From Xanthomarina sp. F2636L (lineage in GTDB: Bacteria > Bacteroidota > Bacteroidia > Flavobacteriales > Flavobacteriaceae): 64,000 bases of DNA. The translations under genes and the position numbers were made by a program. Shown one piece after another: positions 26,317-36,033 of the stretch. The stretch's first letter is position 1. The number at the start of each line of letters is the position of its first letter. The stretch is from assembly GCF_026410195.1 (NCBI RefSeq), contig NZ_JAPMLM010000074.1, positions 1 to 64,000 of the forward strand. The letters run 5' to 3'. The notes beneath the pieces were generated by a model. The model saw nothing but the letters and a program-made list of their open reading frames with translations, was not told where the DNA came from and searched no databases.

Positions 26317-28926
26317 ATGAATCTAAATAATTATACCATAAAATCGCAAGAGGCCATTCAGCAAGCACAACAACTTGCACAAGGCTATGGCCATCAACAA
26401 ATTGAAAATGAGCATCTTTTTAAAGCCATTTCTGAAGTTGATGAAAATGTATTACCATTTATCTTAAAAAAACTAAATATTAATATTCCTGTATTACAAC
26501 AGGCTATTGATAAGCAATTAGAAAGCTATGCTAAAGTTTCTGGCGGAGATATCATGTTATCTCGTGAAGCAGGAAAAACACTTAACGAAGCGGCAATAGT
26601 TGCTAAAAAAATGAAAGACGATTATGTATCTATTGAACATTTAATCTTGGCCATTTTTAAATCTAATAGCAAAATCGCTCAGATGTTAAAAGATCAAGGC
26701 GCAACAGAAAAGGCACTTTTAGCAAGTATAGACGAATTAAGAAAAGGAGACAGAGTAACTTCCCAAAGTCAGGAAGAAACTTATAATTCCTTAAATAAAT
26801 ATGCAAAAAACCTAAATCAATTAGCAAAAGATGGCAAACTGGATCCTGTCATTGGTCGTGATGAAGAAATTCGTAGAATTCTTCAAATTCTATCTAGAAG
26901 AACTAAAAACAATCCCATATTAGTGGGAGAACCAGGAACAGGTAAAACAGCTATTGCTGAAGGTTTAGCGCACAGAATAATTGATGGAGACATTCCAGAA
27001 AACTTAAAAGACAAACAGATTTTCGCTCTAGATATGGGAGCGCTAATAGCAGGAGCCAAATATAAGGGTGAGTTTGAAGAACGCTTAAAAGCTGTTATCA
27101 AAGAAGTTACCGAAAGCGCAGGAGATATTGTCTTGTTTATAGACGAAATTCATACTCTTGTTGGTGCTGGTGGTGGACAAGGCGCCATGGATGCTGCTAA
27201 TATTTTAAAACCGGCTTTAGCTAGAGGAGAACTTAGAGCTATTGGAGCTACAACTTTAGACGAGTACCAAAAATACTTTGAAAAAGACAAAGCTTTAGAA
27301 AGACGTTTTCAAAAAGTAATGGTAAACGAACCAGATACTGAAAGTGCCATTTCTATTTTGCGTGGTATTAAAGAAAAATACGAAACTCATCATAAAGTCC
27401 GTATTAAAGACGAAGCAATTATTGGTGCCGTAGAACTATCGGAACGTTATATCACAAACCGTTTTCTACCCGATAAAGCTATTGACTTAATGGATGAAGC
27501 AGCTTCTAAATTACGTATGGAAATAAATTCTAAACCAGAAGAATTAGATGTTTTAGATAGAAAAGTCATGCAATTAGAAATTGAAATCGAGGCCATTAAA
27601 CGCGAAAAAGACGAGTCGAAATTAAAAACCTTACGCTCAGATTTAGCTAATTTAAAAGAAGAGCGAAACGAGATTAATGCCAAGTGGAAAAGCGAAAAAG
27701 AGGTTGTAGATAACATACAAACAACCAAAGCCAATATAGAGGATTTCAAACTAGAAGCAGAACGTGCCGAACGCGATGGCGATTATGGAAAAGTAGCTGA
27801 AATTCGTTATGGAAAAATCAAGGAAGCTCAAGAGGAGCTTGAAAAACTTCAAAAGGAGCTACAAGAAAATCAATCTGAGAGTTCTTTAATTAAAGAAGAA
27901 GTGACTTATGAGGATATTGCAGATGTAGTAGCCAAATGGACAGGAATTCCAGTAACTAAAATGATTCAGAGTGAACGTGAAAAACTCTTGAAATTAGAAG
28001 ACGAATTACACAAACGTGTGGTTGGGCAGGAAGAAGCCATTGTTGCTGTTAGTGATGCCGTTAGACGCTCCAGAGCAGGTTTGCAAAATGCACAAAAACC
28101 CATTGGAACCTTCTTATTTTTAGGAACAACAGGTGTTGGAAAAACGGAATTAGCTAAAGCCTTGGCGGAATATTTGTTTGATGATGAAGCTGCTATGACT
28201 AGAATAGATATGAGCGAATATCAAGAACGTCATTCTGTAAGTAGATTAATTGGTGCACCTCCAGGATATGTTGGTTATGATGAAGGCGGGCAACTTACAG
28301 AGGCTGTTAGAAGAAAACCATATTCTGTAGTATTGCTTGATGAAATTGAAAAAGCACATCCTGACACCTTTAATATTCTGCTCCAAGTTTTAGACGAAGG
28401 TAGATTAACAGACAATAAGGGACGTGTAGCAGATTTTAAAAACACGATTATCATTATGACCTCAAATATTGGAAGTCATTTAATTCAAGAGCGTTTTGAA
28501 GCCACTAAAGATATAGCTTCGGCTATGGAAGCAGCCAAAATAGATGTTTTAGCACTTTTAAAACAAAGCGTAAGACCTGAGTTTTTAAATAGAATAGACG
28601 ACACGATTATGTTTACACCTTTATCAAAAACTAATATTAAAGATATTGTTGGCTTACAATTAAAAGGTTTAACTAAAATGTTAGCTCAACAGCAAATAAC
28701 TTTTGATGCCACAGAAGATGCTATCATATATTTAGCAGAAAAAGGCTACCATCCAGAATATGGAGCCAGACCAGTAAAGAGAGTTATTCAAAAAGAAGTA
28801 TTAAATGAATTGAGCAAGGAGATATTGGCAGGAAAAGTCACTACAGATAGTATTATTTTATTAGATGCTTTCGACGATAAACTTGTATTTAGAAATCAAT
28901 CAAATATGGTTGAACAAGACGTTTAA
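26317..28926 (+). CDS. clpB: ATP-dependent chaperone ClpB
   Basis: An 869-residue Hsp100 disaggregase. Order: Clp N-domain with two repeats (1-145), AAA+ domain 1 with Walker A GEPGTGKT (204-211) and Walker B LFIDEIH, a long charged coiled-coil middle domain (about 405-530) that recruits DnaK, and AAA+ domain 2 with Walker [10 protein letters not shown] (603-611) and Walker [11 protein letters not shown]. The substrate-gripping pore motif appears as [10 protein letters not shown] (domain 1) and GYVGYDEGG (domain 2). The full middle domain separates it from ClpA and ClpC. It dissolves aggregated proteins after heat stress. Monocistronic, with a terminator at 28964-28999. Confidence 0.97.
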   Translation: MNLNNYTIKSQEAIQQAQQLAQGYGHQQIENEHLFKAISEVDENVLPFILKKLNINIPVLQQAIDKQLESYAKVSGGDIMLSREAGKTLNEAAIVAKKMKDDYVSIEHLILAIFKSNSKIAQMLKDQGATEKALLASIDELRKGDRVTSQSQEETYNSLNKYAKNLNQLAKDGKLDPVIGRDEEIRRILQILSRRTKNNPILVGEPGTGKTAIAEGLAHRIIDGDIPENLKDKQIFALDMGALIAGAKYKGEFEERLKAVIKEVTESAGDIVLFIDEIHTLVGAGGGQGAMDAANILKPALARGELRAIGATTLDEYQKYFEKDKALERRFQKVMVNEPDTESAISILRGIKEKYETHHKVRIKDEAIIGAVELSERYITNRFLPDKAIDLMDEAASKLRMEINSKPEELDVLDRKVMQLEIEIEAIKREKDESKLKTLRSDLANLKEERNEINAKWKSEKEVVDNIQTTKANIEDFKLEAERAERDGDYGKVAEIRYGKIKEAQEELEKLQKELQENQSESSLIKEEVTYEDIADVVAKWTGIPVTKMIQSEREKLLKLEDELHKRVVGQEEAIVAVSDAVRRSRAGLQNAQKPIGTFLFLGTTGVGKTELAKALAEYLFDDEAAMTRIDMSEYQERHSVSRLIGAPPGYVGYDEGGQLTEAVRRKPYSVVLLDEIEKAHPDTFNILLQVLDEGRLTDNKGRVADFKNTIIIMTSNIGSHLIQERFEATKDIASAMEAAKIDVLALLKQSVRPEFLNRIDDTIMFTPLSKTNIKDIVGLQLKGLTKMLAQQQITFDATEDAIIYLAEKGYHPEYGARPVKRVIQKEVLNELSKEILAGKVTTDSIILLDAFDDKLVFRNQSNMVEQDV

Positions 28927-28963
28927 TAAAAGAATTATTTTTTCATATGGTTAGTTGAAAAAG

Positions 28964-28999
28964 CAACGTAAATCTGAAAAGATGAGCGTTGTTTTTTTT
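28964..28999 (+). terminator. Terminator of clpB
   Basis: CAACG/CGTTG outer stem with an inner ATCT-GAAA-AGAT hairpin, followed by eight T. Confidence 0.75.
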
Positions 29000-29075
29000 A
29001 TATTAATTTGGCCTTATTTAGTTTTATTTAATTAAAAATCAACATATTACACAATAAACATCAACACATTATTAT

Positions 29076-29459
29076 ATGGGAATGATTCATTATTACAATT
29101 ATCCAGAAACAGAAATCTTTGTTTTTGATGAATTTTTAATCTGCCAGATTCGTGAAGGAGCAGAAATATATCCAGATCATAACCTAAAACTAAATGACAT
29201 TATTCAAACACATTTTTCTGGTACAAATATGGTTTATATTTCTAATCGTGTTAACTCTTATTCTGTAGATCCATTAACTTATGTGCAAACTGAAAAAATT
29301 CCCAACCTGAAGGCTATTGCTATGATTCCTGAAACAGAACTCATGAAAAAGAGCGCCGAATTTGAACGTGATTTTTATGATAAACCTTATGAAATATTCA
29401 GTTGTTTAAGCGATGCCATTGAGTGGACACATCAAATTTTAAAAAATTGTAACTCATAG
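29076..29459 (+). CDS. Small STAS/SpoIIAA-like protein of unknown role
   Basis: A 127-residue soluble protein with no signal peptide or membrane segment. Alternating strands and helices (EIFVFDEFLICQIREGAEI, NMVYISNRVNSYSVDPLTY, NLKAIAMIPE) match a group of short flavobacterial proteins with a STAS/SpoIIAA-like fold. That assignment is from memory of the family and not certain. The role is unknown; such domains often take part in protein-protein regulation. It is a single gene between the clpB terminator and a bidirectional terminator. Confidence 0.72.
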   Translation: MGMIHYYNYPETEIFVFDEFLICQIREGAEIYPDHNLKLNDIIQTHFSGTNMVYISNRVNSYSVDPLTYVQTEKIPNLKAIAMIPETELMKKSAEFERDFYDKPYEIFSCLSDAIEWTHQILKNCNS

Positions 29460-29496
29460 TCTTGTTAACTATTTCAACCAATTTTGAGATAAAAAA

Positions 29497-29526
29497 AAAG
29501 GCTTCCAGAAAATTCTAGTAGCCTTT
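29497..29526. terminator. Bidirectional terminator before ompW
   Basis: AAAGGCT (29497-29503) pairs with AGCCTTT (29520-29526), with a further partial stem inside. A run of nine A on the left acts as a T tract for the minus-strand porin gene, and T's follow on the right. Confidence 0.75.
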
Positions 29527-29551
29527 TAAAATATATCCTGATTTTATATTT

Positions 29552-30181
29552 TTAGAACTTTCGTCCTACACCTAATCCTATAATAAAAGGATTGATGTCT
29601 ACTTCAACCGGTAAAACCCCTGCCCCAGTATCCACGTCTACATCCGTAGATAGCAGCAACTGTTTTAAATCTAAGTTTAAGAACCATTTATCATTTAAAC
29701 TATAATCTACACCTGCTTGGAATGAAAATCCAAATGAATTTTCATAATCCATGCCTGCAACATCACCTTCATCTACTCCATAAAAAATAGTATAGTTAAT
29801 ACCAGCTCCTACATATGGTTTAAAATCCCCAGCATAAAAATGATATTGTAAATTTAAAGTTGGTGGCAATAACCATACATGCCCTAAATCTATATTAGAC
29901 AAATTATCTCCAACCTCAACATCGTGTTTTGTTGTTCCTAAAATTAATTCGGCTGCAATATTTTTAGTAAAGAAATAGGTAAAGTCCAATTCTGGAACAA
30001 AAGACGTCGAGATATCCACATCTAAACCGTCTAAATTATCTCCAGGTGAAGGTATTACTGAAATGATACGAAAACGGGCTTGCCATTTACTGTAGTCTTG
30101 AGAACTTGAAGAAGCCTCCTGTGCTTGGGCATTAAAAACAAATAAAAAAGCAATTAATGCGCTAAAAATTATTTTTTTCAT
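29552..30181 (-). CDS. OmpW family outer membrane protein
   Basis: A 209-residue porin-like protein: signal peptide (about 1-20, NAQA then Gln), then an eight-stranded barrel predicted from alternating hydrophobic strands. OmpW signatures are present: the N-terminal FRIISVIPSPGDNL, the FVPELDFTYFFTKNIAAELI strand, HVWLLPPTLNLQYHF, and GVGRKF at the C-terminus ending in aromatic Phe as needed for barrel insertion. OmpW proteins form narrow hydrophobic channels in the outer membrane; the solute is not known. Monocistronic; a -7 box lies at 30209-30216. Confidence 0.92.
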   Translation of the reverse strand: MKKIIFSALIAFLFVFNAQAQEASSSSQDYSKWQARFRIISVIPSPGDNLDGLDVDISTSFVPELDFTYFFTKNIAAELILGTTKHDVEVGDNLSNIDLGHVWLLPPTLNLQYHFYAGDFKPYVGAGINYTIFYGVDEGDVAGMDYENSFGFSFQAGVDYSLNDKWFLNLDLKQLLLSTDVDVDTGAGVLPVEVDINPFIIGLGVGRKF

Positions 30182-30208
30182 GGGTAAATATTTAGTTATT
30201 ATTTACTT

Positions 30209-30216
30209 CAAAAATA
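30209..30216 (-). promoter_or_regulatory. Candidate -7 box of the ompW gene
   Basis: The minus strand reads TATTTTTG 28 bases before the ATG. The nearest upstream TTTG is 26 bases away, a little beyond normal spacing. Confidence 0.5.
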
Positions 30217-30396
30217 ACCTCTATAAACCCCCTAAATGCTGACAAAAGTCATATAAAAAAAACAGCCTTGTAACATGCTTATTTTCAAAAACATACTCAA
30301 TAATTTAGATAAAATAAACCTCAAACTTCTAAAATATTTAAAAATTGGTTAAAGAAAACATGCATTAAACTCATAAATTTTTAATAATTTTTCAAA

Positions 30397-30409
30397 TTGC
30401 ATGATGCAA
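30397..30409. promoter_or_regulatory. Palindromic operator candidate of deoC-deoD
   Basis: TTGCATGATGCAA is a perfect 13-base palindrome 17 bases upstream of the -7 box, overlapping where RNA polymerase would contact the -33 region. This suggests repression or activation of nucleoside salvage genes; the regulator is unknown. Confidence 0.5.
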
Positions 30410-30426
30410 ATGCAAACAGTTAATCG

Positions 30427-30434
30427 TATTTTTG
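30427..30434 (+). promoter_or_regulatory. -7 box of deoC-deoD
   Basis: TATTTTTG, about 28 bases before the deoC ATG. The only nearby TTG lies within the palindrome, 27 bases away, so the promoter may need an activator. Confidence 0.55.
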
Positions 30435-30462
30435 TTACACCTTAACCTATAAAATAGCAAAT

Positions 30463-31134
30463 ATGTCCATTAACAAATATATAGACCATACCCTCTTAAA
30501 ACCCACTGCCTCCAAGACAGATATTAAAATACTTTGCGATGAAGCAAAACAATATAGATTCTATTCTGTTTGTGTTAATAGTTATTATGTGTCTTTAGCA
30601 AAACATTTGTTAACACGCAGTAACGTAAAAGTATGTTCGGTTGTTGGTTTTCCCTTAGGAGCTATGAGTACGGATGCCAAGGTGTTTGAAGCCACTAAAG
30701 CTGTTGAAGATGGTGCAGACGAAATAGACATGGTTATAAATATTGGCATGCTTAAAAGCAAAAATTTTGTCGCAGTATATAAAGATATTTGCGATGTTAA
30801 ATTAGCTATTGGTAGCGTAACATTAAAAGTTATTTTAGAAATTAGTGAACTTTCTAAAAATGAAATTATTAAGGCCTGTCAGATTTGTTTAGATGCTAAA
30901 GCCGACTTTATTAAAACATCTACCGGATTTTCTAAAAGCGGAGCAACTTTAACTGCTGTAAAAATGATTAGAAAAACCATTAAAAATAAAGCCAAGATTA
31001 AAGCCTCTGGTGGCATTAAAAATATAGAAACAGCATTAAAATATATAGATGCTGGTGCAGATAGAATTGGTACTTCTTCTGGCATAGATATCGTAACTGA
31101 AAAAAAGTCTGCTATTACCAGTAGTGATTATTAA
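30463..31134 (+). CDS. deoC: Deoxyribose-phosphate aldolase
   Basis: A 223-residue class I aldolase that splits 2-deoxyribose 5-phosphate into acetaldehyde and glyceraldehyde 3-phosphate, the last step of deoxynucleoside breakdown. Key residues fit the family: the Schiff-base Lys151 (ADFIKTSTGF), the second lysine Lys180 (KIKASGGIK) and Asp89 in DEIDMVINIG. Length is normal for the short DeoC type. deoD begins 22 bases after its stop, so the two form an operon in which deoD frees the sugar phosphate from purine nucleosides. Confidence 0.96.
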   Translation: MSINKYIDHTLLKPTASKTDIKILCDEAKQYRFYSVCVNSYYVSLAKHLLTRSNVKVCSVVGFPLGAMSTDAKVFEATKAVEDGADEIDMVINIGMLKSKNFVAVYKDICDVKLAIGSVTLKVILEISELSKNEIIKACQICLDAKADFIKTSTGFSKSGATLTAVKMIRKTIKNKAKIKASGGIKNIETALKYIDAGADRIGTSSGIDIVTEKKSAITSSDY

Positions 31135-31156
31135 TTTTACAATCTAACTTAATTTT

Positions 31157-31855
31157 ATGAGTGTACATATAGAAGCAAAACAAGGAGAAATTGCCGAAAC
31201 CATTCTGCTACCTGGAGACCCATTACGTGCTAAATGGATTGCCGAAACCTTTTTAGAAAACCCAATTTGCTTTAATAAAGTTAGAGGCATGTTAGGCTAT
31301 ACTGGAACTTACAATGGTAAACGTGTTTCTGTAATGGGAACAGGAATGGGAGTACCTAGTATATCCATTTATGCTCACGAATTAATTACAGAATATGGCG
31401 TTAAAAACCTTATTCGCGTAGGAAGCTCTGGATCCTATCAAAAACATGTAAAAATTAGAGATATTGTGTTAGCTATGGCTGCATCTTCAAATTCTGGAGT
31501 AAACGAATTGCGTTTTGGTGGTGCAGACTATGCTCCAACAGCAAATTTTGAATTGTTTCAAAAAGCCGTAGAAGCTGCTAAAAAGAAAAACATTCCACTT
31601 AAAGCTGGAAATGTATTTACATCGGATGAATTTTATGCAGACGATTTCGAATCTTATAAAAAATGGTCTAAATTTGGAGTGCTTTGTGTAGAAATGGAAA
31701 CTGCAGGACTTTACACAGTGGCTGCTAAGCACAATGTAAACGCACTTACTATTTTAACTATTTCAGATTCTTTGGTTACTGGAGAACGTACTACAAGCAA
31801 AGAACGCGAAACCACCTTTAAAGATATGATTGATATTGCCCTAGAATTGGCTTAA
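31157..31855 (+). CDS. deoD: Purine-nucleoside phosphorylase, DeoD type
   Basis: A 232-residue hexameric-type phosphorylase that converts purine (deoxy)nucleosides plus phosphate into free base and (deoxy)ribose 1-phosphate. Motifs: [13 protein letters not shown] (phosphate loop, about 18-30), [24 protein letters not shown] and [13 protein letters not shown] (nucleoside site), plus ISDSLVTGE with the catalytic Asp. Downstream partner of deoC; a phosphopentomutase would be needed to link the two steps and is not in this window. Confidence 0.96.
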   Translation: MSVHIEAKQGEIAETILLPGDPLRAKWIAETFLENPICFNKVRGMLGYTGTYNGKRVSVMGTGMGVPSISIYAHELITEYGVKNLIRVGSSGSYQKHVKIRDIVLAMAASSNSGVNELRFGGADYAPTANFELFQKAVEAAKKKNIPLKAGNVFTSDEFYADDFESYKKWSKFGVLCVEMETAGLYTVAAKHNVNALTILTISDSLVTGERTTSKERETTFKDMIDIALELA

Positions 31856-31897
31856 ATATTCTCTAAATTATAATACAATTGCGTTTATCAAAATACT

Positions 31898-32407
31898 ATG
31901 AAATATTTACTTATTCTTGTATTTGCCGGTTTTACTAGTTTTTTTAGTTGTGCTCAAAAAGATAATTCTCAAGAAACTACTACCTACTACTTCATTCGTC
32001 ATGCTGAAAAAGATAGAACGGATGCTACAAATAAAAATCCCCATTTAACCCAAATAGGAATAGCTAGAGCAGAAAAATGGCGTAACATTTTACAACATAT
32101 TCCATTCGATAAAATATATTCTACAGATTATAACAGAACTTTAGAAACTGCCCAACCTACTGCTACAAAAAACGGCTTAGAAATAATTATCTACAACGAT
32201 AAAGAAACGGATATCAACCCATTTTTAAATGATACTAAAGGAGAAACTGTTTTAATTGTTGGACATAGTGACACAACACCACAATTTGTGAATCGTATTT
32301 TAGATTCCAAGAAATATAAAGATATAGACGACAGTAATAATGGTAATTTATATATCATTACCATTATAAATGGTAAAAAATTGGATCAGGTTTTGACTAT
32401 TAATTAA
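31898..32407 (+). CDS. Histidine phosphatase family lipoprotein
   Basis: A 169-residue protein with a lipoprotein signal (Cys18 in TSFFSCAQ) and a phosphoglycerate-mutase/SixA-like domain. The phosphohistidine motif FIRHAEK has its catalytic His at residue 35. The second half-site is VLIVGHSDT, and TDYNRTLETAQPTA provides the phosphate-binding Arg. It should be exposed to the periplasm. Substrate unknown. It follows deoD by 42 bases and could be read with it. Its last 8 bases overlap the end of the convergent DUF6503 gene. Confidence 0.9.
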   Translation: MKYLLILVFAGFTSFFSCAQKDNSQETTTYYFIRHAEKDRTDATNKNPHLTQIGIARAEKWRNILQHIPFDKIYSTDYNRTLETAQPTATKNGLEIIIYNDKETDINPFLNDTKGETVLIVGHSDTTPQFVNRILDSKKYKDIDDSNNGNLYIITIINGKKLDQVLTIN

Positions 32408-33140
32408 CGGTCACGTTTTTTAATTCTATTTTAGATAGCAAAACTAATTGATTCTCTTCAAACAACTTTCCTAAGTCATCAACCTTTACTTTGGTTGTTT
32501 TTGGTTTAAAGTTATTATAATCTACAAATCGAATGCCATTAACAAAGCGTTCGTTGTAGGCTTCTCTAAACCGAAAGCCTAAATCATCTATTTCTTTATA
32601 AGAATAAGCTAAATATGAAACTTTAAAAGTTTCAGTACTTATCCAATACACAAAAACATCTTCATAGTCTTCTCCTCCTCCATCTTTGTTAAAAGTTACT
32701 TGTATTTTATAATGGTTTTTACCTTTAATAATCTCTTCTCCCAAAAATGTTTTTACAACAGCAGGATCATTTAACCCATAAGGCAACACTGAAAAATAAT
32801 GAACTGAATTTACCGAAGCTGCATATTTTACAACCATAGAATCTGGTATTTCTAAAGATTCATTTTCAACATAACGATTAAAACCATTGTTATCTAACAC
32901 GTCTTTAACATTAAAAATGGAATCTTTAAAATGTCGTTCCAATTGAAAATCTCCTTGATTTCGCTTTGCTTTGTAATGTTTATCTCTAAAATCGAATGTT
33001 ATTGTAGAAACATCAAATTTGTTTCCTCCAGAAGCTTCAATGGAGTTATTAATAATCTCAATAGCATTTAATGCTGAGGAATCTTGGTTTTTACAGGATA
33101 AAAAAACAGATAATAATAAAAATAAAACAAGCTTATTCAT
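32400..33140 (-). CDS. DUF6503 family lipoprotein
   Basis: A 246-residue lipoprotein (Cys16 in VFLSCKNQ) of a Bacteroidota family I know as DUF6503. Its members are sometimes mislabelled as deoxyribose-phosphate aldolase, but no aldolase motif is present here. The mature part looks like an LolA/outer-membrane-lipoprotein-sorting type half-barrel: SIEASGGNKFDVSTITFDFRD opening, KGKNHYKIQVTF strand, VYWISTETFKVSYLAYSY hairpin. That fold would suit lipid or hydrophobic ligand binding (inference). It overlaps the phosphatase gene by 8 bases end to end. Confidence 0.78.
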   Translation of the reverse strand: MNKLVLFLLLSVFLSCKNQDSSALNAIEIINNSIEASGGNKFDVSTITFDFRDKHYKAKRNQGDFQLERHFKDSIFNVKDVLDNNGFNRYVENESLEIPDSMVVKYAASVNSVHYFSVLPYGLNDPAVVKTFLGEEIIKGKNHYKIQVTFNKDGGGEDYEDVFVYWISTETFKVSYLAYSYKEIDDLGFRFREAYNERFVNGIRFVDYNNFKPKTTKVKVDDLGKLFEENQLVLLSKIELKNVTVN

Positions 33141-33215
33141 AAAATATATTTTAAAGTATCAGAGTAAAAATAAGGATAACTTTCCAAGAGTTCTTAAAAG
33201 TTCTTTTAAATTATT

Positions 33216-33223
33216 TACCTTTG
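33216..33223 (+). promoter_or_regulatory. -7 box immediately before the smpB start
   Basis: TACCTTTG ends only 6 bases before ATG 33230. With transcription starting 5-7 bases after the box, as for the SRP RNA, the mRNA would be leaderless or nearly so. Confidence 0.55.
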
Positions 33224-33229
33224 GCTTGT

Positions 33230-33685
33230 ATGCAAAAAAAAGTCAATATAAAAAACAAAAAGGCCAAGTTTCAATACGAAATATTGGATAAGTTTACTGC
33301 TGGAATTGTTTTAACTGGAACAGAAATTAAATCTATTAGAGACAGCAAAGCTTCCATTGCAGAAAGCTTCTGTGAGTTTAACGATAGAGGAGAATTGTTT
33401 GTTGTAAACATGACTATTGAAGAATATATTTACGGCACGTATTACAACCATAAACCTAAAGCAACAAGGAAGTTATTGTTAAATAAAAGAGAGCTTAAGA
33501 AACTTGAAAAAGAAGTTAACACATCGGGTTTAACCATCATTCCGCTAAATTTATTTATCAATGAAAAAGGACTTGCAAAACTAGTTATTGCTTTAGCTAA
33601 AGGAAAAAAACTATTTGATAAAAGAGAGGCCATAAAAGATCGAGATAATAAGGTAAGATTGGACAGAATTAAAAAAAGTTTCTAA
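33230..33685 (+). CDS. smpB: SsrA-binding protein SmpB
   Basis: The 151-residue tmRNA partner that delivers SsrA to stalled ribosomes. Family motifs are intact: the N-terminal [20 protein letters not shown], the oligonucleotide-binding [15 protein letters not shown] and [15 protein letters not shown], and a basic C-terminal tail ([20 protein letters not shown]) that enters the decoding centre. The frame could start at a TTG (33221), but that codon is inside the -7 box; ATG 33230 gives the family-typical [12 protein letters not shown] start. A small exported protein gene follows after 12 bases. Confidence 0.96.
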   Translation: MQKKVNIKNKKAKFQYEILDKFTAGIVLTGTEIKSIRDSKASIAESFCEFNDRGELFVVNMTIEEYIYGTYYNHKPKATRKLLLNKRELKKLEKEVNTSGLTIIPLNLFINEKGLAKLVIALAKGKKLFDKREAIKDRDNKVRLDRIKKSF

Positions 33686-33697
33686 TATTATTACACC

Positions 33698-34231
33698 ATG
33701 AAAAAAATTATTTTATTGCTTTCTATAATTGTTTTAAACCTGCATACAAATGCACAAGAAAGCGCTATAAAATATGGACATAAAGTAAAAACTTTAGAAA
33801 CCACCATACAAACACTTTACAATGTGGTTTCTGGACCACAAGGCGAGAAAAGAGATTGGGATTTATATAAATACTTGTTTCTCCAAGATGCTAAACTTAT
33901 TCCTTCCAGAAAAAATGAAGAAGGGTATTATATAACTAGATATATGTCGCCATCAGATTATATTTCTATCTCAGAAACCTGGTTGATTGAAAATGGTTTT
34001 TTTGAAAAGGAAATTCACAGAACTGTGGATATCTTTGGAAACATAGCCCACGTTTTTAGTACCTACGAGTCTTACCAAAACGAAACAGACCTTAAGCCCT
34101 ATATGAGTGGTCTTAAAAGCATCCAGCTGTTTTTTGATGGATTTAGATGGTGGATTGTTAATATATATTGGACTCAAGAAACTGAAGACAATCCCATTCC
34201 TGTAGAATATTTGCCTAGATCTAGATATTAG
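33698..34231 (+). CDS. Exported NTF2/SnoaL-like protein
   Basis: A 177-residue protein with a signal peptide (1-19, LHTNA then Gln). The mature part has the alpha-helix plus curved sheet pattern of NTF2-like folds: ETTIQTLYNVVSGPQGEKRD helix, LYKYLFLQDAKLI, HRTVDIFGNIAHVFSTYESY and the final strand IQLFFDGFRWWIVNIYWTQE. No catalytic motif is evident. It probably acts in the periplasm as a binding protein or small enzyme. It is co-directional with smpB and its stop overlaps the convergent pcm stop by 4 bases. Confidence 0.82.
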   Translation: MKKIILLLSIIVLNLHTNAQESAIKYGHKVKTLETTIQTLYNVVSGPQGEKRDWDLYKYLFLQDAKLIPSRKNEEGYYITRYMSPSDYISISETWLIENGFFEKEIHRTVDIFGNIAHVFSTYESYQNETDLKPYMSGLKSIQLFFDGFRWWIVNIYWTQETEDNPIPVEYLPRSRY

Positions 34232-34887
34232 TTTTTATCTTCTAATAAGGGTACAAATCTAAACTCACCAAACTCGTGTTTTTCAAATTCCTTGGCGCCA
34301 TTTCTAATAAATAGAGTCATAGTTTGAACCTCGTCTCCAACAGGAATTACTAATCGCCCACCAATAGCAAGCTGACTCAATAAAGGTTTTGGTACAAAAG
34401 GCGCACCAGCTGTTACAATAATACCTTTAAAAGGTGCCTCTTCTTTTAAACCAATATAACCATCTCCAAAAATAAGTTTCTTAGCTATATAACCTAATTT
34501 TGGTAAAAACTTACTGGTTTTTTTATACAATTCACGCTGTCTCTCTATGCTGTAAACAACAGCTCCAAGCTCGCACAAAACAGCTGTCTGGTAGCCACTT
34601 CCAGTACCAATTTCTAATATTTTATCTCCGGGCTTCACTTGTAATAACTCTGTTTGGAAAGCTACAGTGTATGGTTGAGAAATGGTTTGGTCTGCAGCAA
34701 TTGGAAACGCTTTATCCTGATATGCATGATCCAGGAAGCCTGAATCCATAAACATATGTCGTGGAATATTTCCAATGGCTTCCAAAACCTTTTCGTCTTT
34801 AATGCCTTTGCTTTTTATAATTTCAACTAGTTGTTGTCTTAAGCCTTTATGTTTAAAAGTATCTTTCAATGGTAGGTAAATTTTCAA
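34228..34887 (-). CDS. pcm: Protein-L-isoaspartate O-methyltransferase
   Basis: A 219-residue SAM-dependent methyltransferase that starts the repair of L-isoaspartyl residues in aged proteins. It has the PCMT entry region AIGNIPRHMFMDSGFLDHAY, the substrate loop FPIAADQTISQPYTVA and SAM motif I ILEIGTGSGYQTAVL, followed by YSIERQREL and FGDGYIGLKE. There is no signal peptide, so it is cytoplasmic. Monocistronic, convergent with the preceding exported-protein gene. Confidence 0.95.
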   Translation of the reverse strand: MKIYLPLKDTFKHKGLRQQLVEIIKSKGIKDEKVLEAIGNIPRHMFMDSGFLDHAYQDKAFPIAADQTISQPYTVAFQTELLQVKPGDKILEIGTGSGYQTAVLCELGAVVYSIERQRELYKKTSKFLPKLGYIAKKLIFGDGYIGLKEEAPFKGIIVTAGAPFVPKPLLSQLAIGGRLVIPVGDEVQTMTLFIRNGAKEFEKHEFGEFRFVPLLEDKN

Positions 34888-34985
34888 GGCTAAAATAAAT
34901 CAATAAGCAACAAGTTCAAAGCTTAAAGTTTTAAACTTTCGTTTAAATTCTATTTTCTATTCTTCAATTTCTAAAAGGAAAATCT

Positions 34986-34993
34986 TATTTTTG
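34986..34993 (+). promoter_or_regulatory. Candidate -7 box of the Gfo/Idh/MocA gene
   Basis: TATTTTTG ends 16 bases before ATG 35010, predicting a very short leader. No good upstream TTG is visible. Confidence 0.5.
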
Positions 34994-35009
34994 TTGAAAA
35001 CGTAAAAAC

Positions 35010-35969
35010 ATGCTAAAAGCTGGAGTTCTAGGTGCTGGTCATCTTGGGAAAATTCATTTAAGGCTTCTTAATCAATCAGATAAATATCAACTTGTTGGTT
35101 TTTATGATGCAGATGAAGCCAATGCAAAAAAAATAGAAGCTGAATTTGGCTATAAATACTTTAACTCTATCGATTCTTTAATTGAAGCTGTAGACATGGT
35201 AGATATAGTTACACCAACACTTTCGCATTATGAATGTGCCATAAAAGCCATCGATAAAGGCAAACATATTTTTATAGAAAAACCTATTACAAATACTGTT
35301 GAAGAAGCTGAACATATTAGAGAACTTTTAGCACAACACAATATTCGTGGACAAGTAGGACATGTAGAAAGGTTCAATCCTGCTTACTTGGCAGTGAAAG
35401 ATCAGATTATAAACCCCATGTTTATTGAGACCCATCGTTTAGCAGAATTTAATCCTCGTGGTACAGATGTTCCAGTAGTTTTGGATTTGATGATTCACGA
35501 CATAGATATTATTTTAAGTGTAGTAAAATCTAAAGTCAAGAATGTATCTGCAAGTGGTGTTTCGGTAATTAGCGACACCCCAGATATTGCTAATGCCAGA
35601 ATAGAATTCGAAAATGGTTGTGTGGCAAATTTAACTGCAAGCAGAATTTCTTTAAAGAATATGCGTAAATCGCGTTTCTTTCAAAAAGATGCATATATCT
35701 CAATTGATTTCTTAGAAAAGAAATGCGAAGTAGTAAAAATGAAAGATGCCCCAAAAAACCCAGGGGATTTCGATATGATTCTTCAAAATGCTGAAGGTGT
35801 AAAAAAACAGATTTATTTCGACAATCCAGAAATAGCCAGTAATAATGCAATTTTGGACGAACTAGAATCTTTTGCTGATGCTATAAACAATAACAGATCG
35901 CCTGTTGTAACTCTTCACGATGGTACCGAAGCTTTACGTGTTGCGACCATGATTATAAATCAGTTTTAA
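35010..35969 (+). CDS. Gfo/Idh/MocA family oxidoreductase
   Basis: A 319-residue NAD(P)-dependent oxidoreductase with an N-terminal Rossmann domain (GAGHLG at 8-13, DAD after the second strand favouring NAD) and the family-defining EKP motif (90-92). The C-terminal alpha/beta substrate domain carries the GQVGHVERFNPAYLAV segment. Members act on sugars, inositols or bilins; this short form without an obvious sugar-specific motif cannot be assigned a substrate. The next gene, a 3-hydroxyacyl-CoA dehydrogenase, follows after 100 bases containing a hairpin repeat. Confidence 0.91.
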   Translation: MLKAGVLGAGHLGKIHLRLLNQSDKYQLVGFYDADEANAKKIEAEFGYKYFNSIDSLIEAVDMVDIVTPTLSHYECAIKAIDKGKHIFIEKPITNTVEEAEHIRELLAQHNIRGQVGHVERFNPAYLAVKDQIINPMFIETHRLAEFNPRGTDVPVVLDLMIHDIDIILSVVKSKVKNVSASGVSVISDTPDIANARIEFENGCVANLTASRISLKNMRKSRFFQKDAYISIDFLEKKCEVVKMKDAPKNPGDFDMILQNAEGVKKQIYFDNPEIASNNAILDELESFADAINNNRSPVVTLHDGTEALRVATMIINQF

Positions 35970-36033
35970 TTCCAACAAAAGTAAAAATCTCATCATTTTA
36001 ACTAAAATGAATTTTTAATTAACAAAAAACAAG

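Noticed and set aside
33019-33291. 90-codon plus-strand frame across the DUF6503 gene start and smpB
   Set aside because: Overlaps two clear genes in other frames and has no recognisable features.
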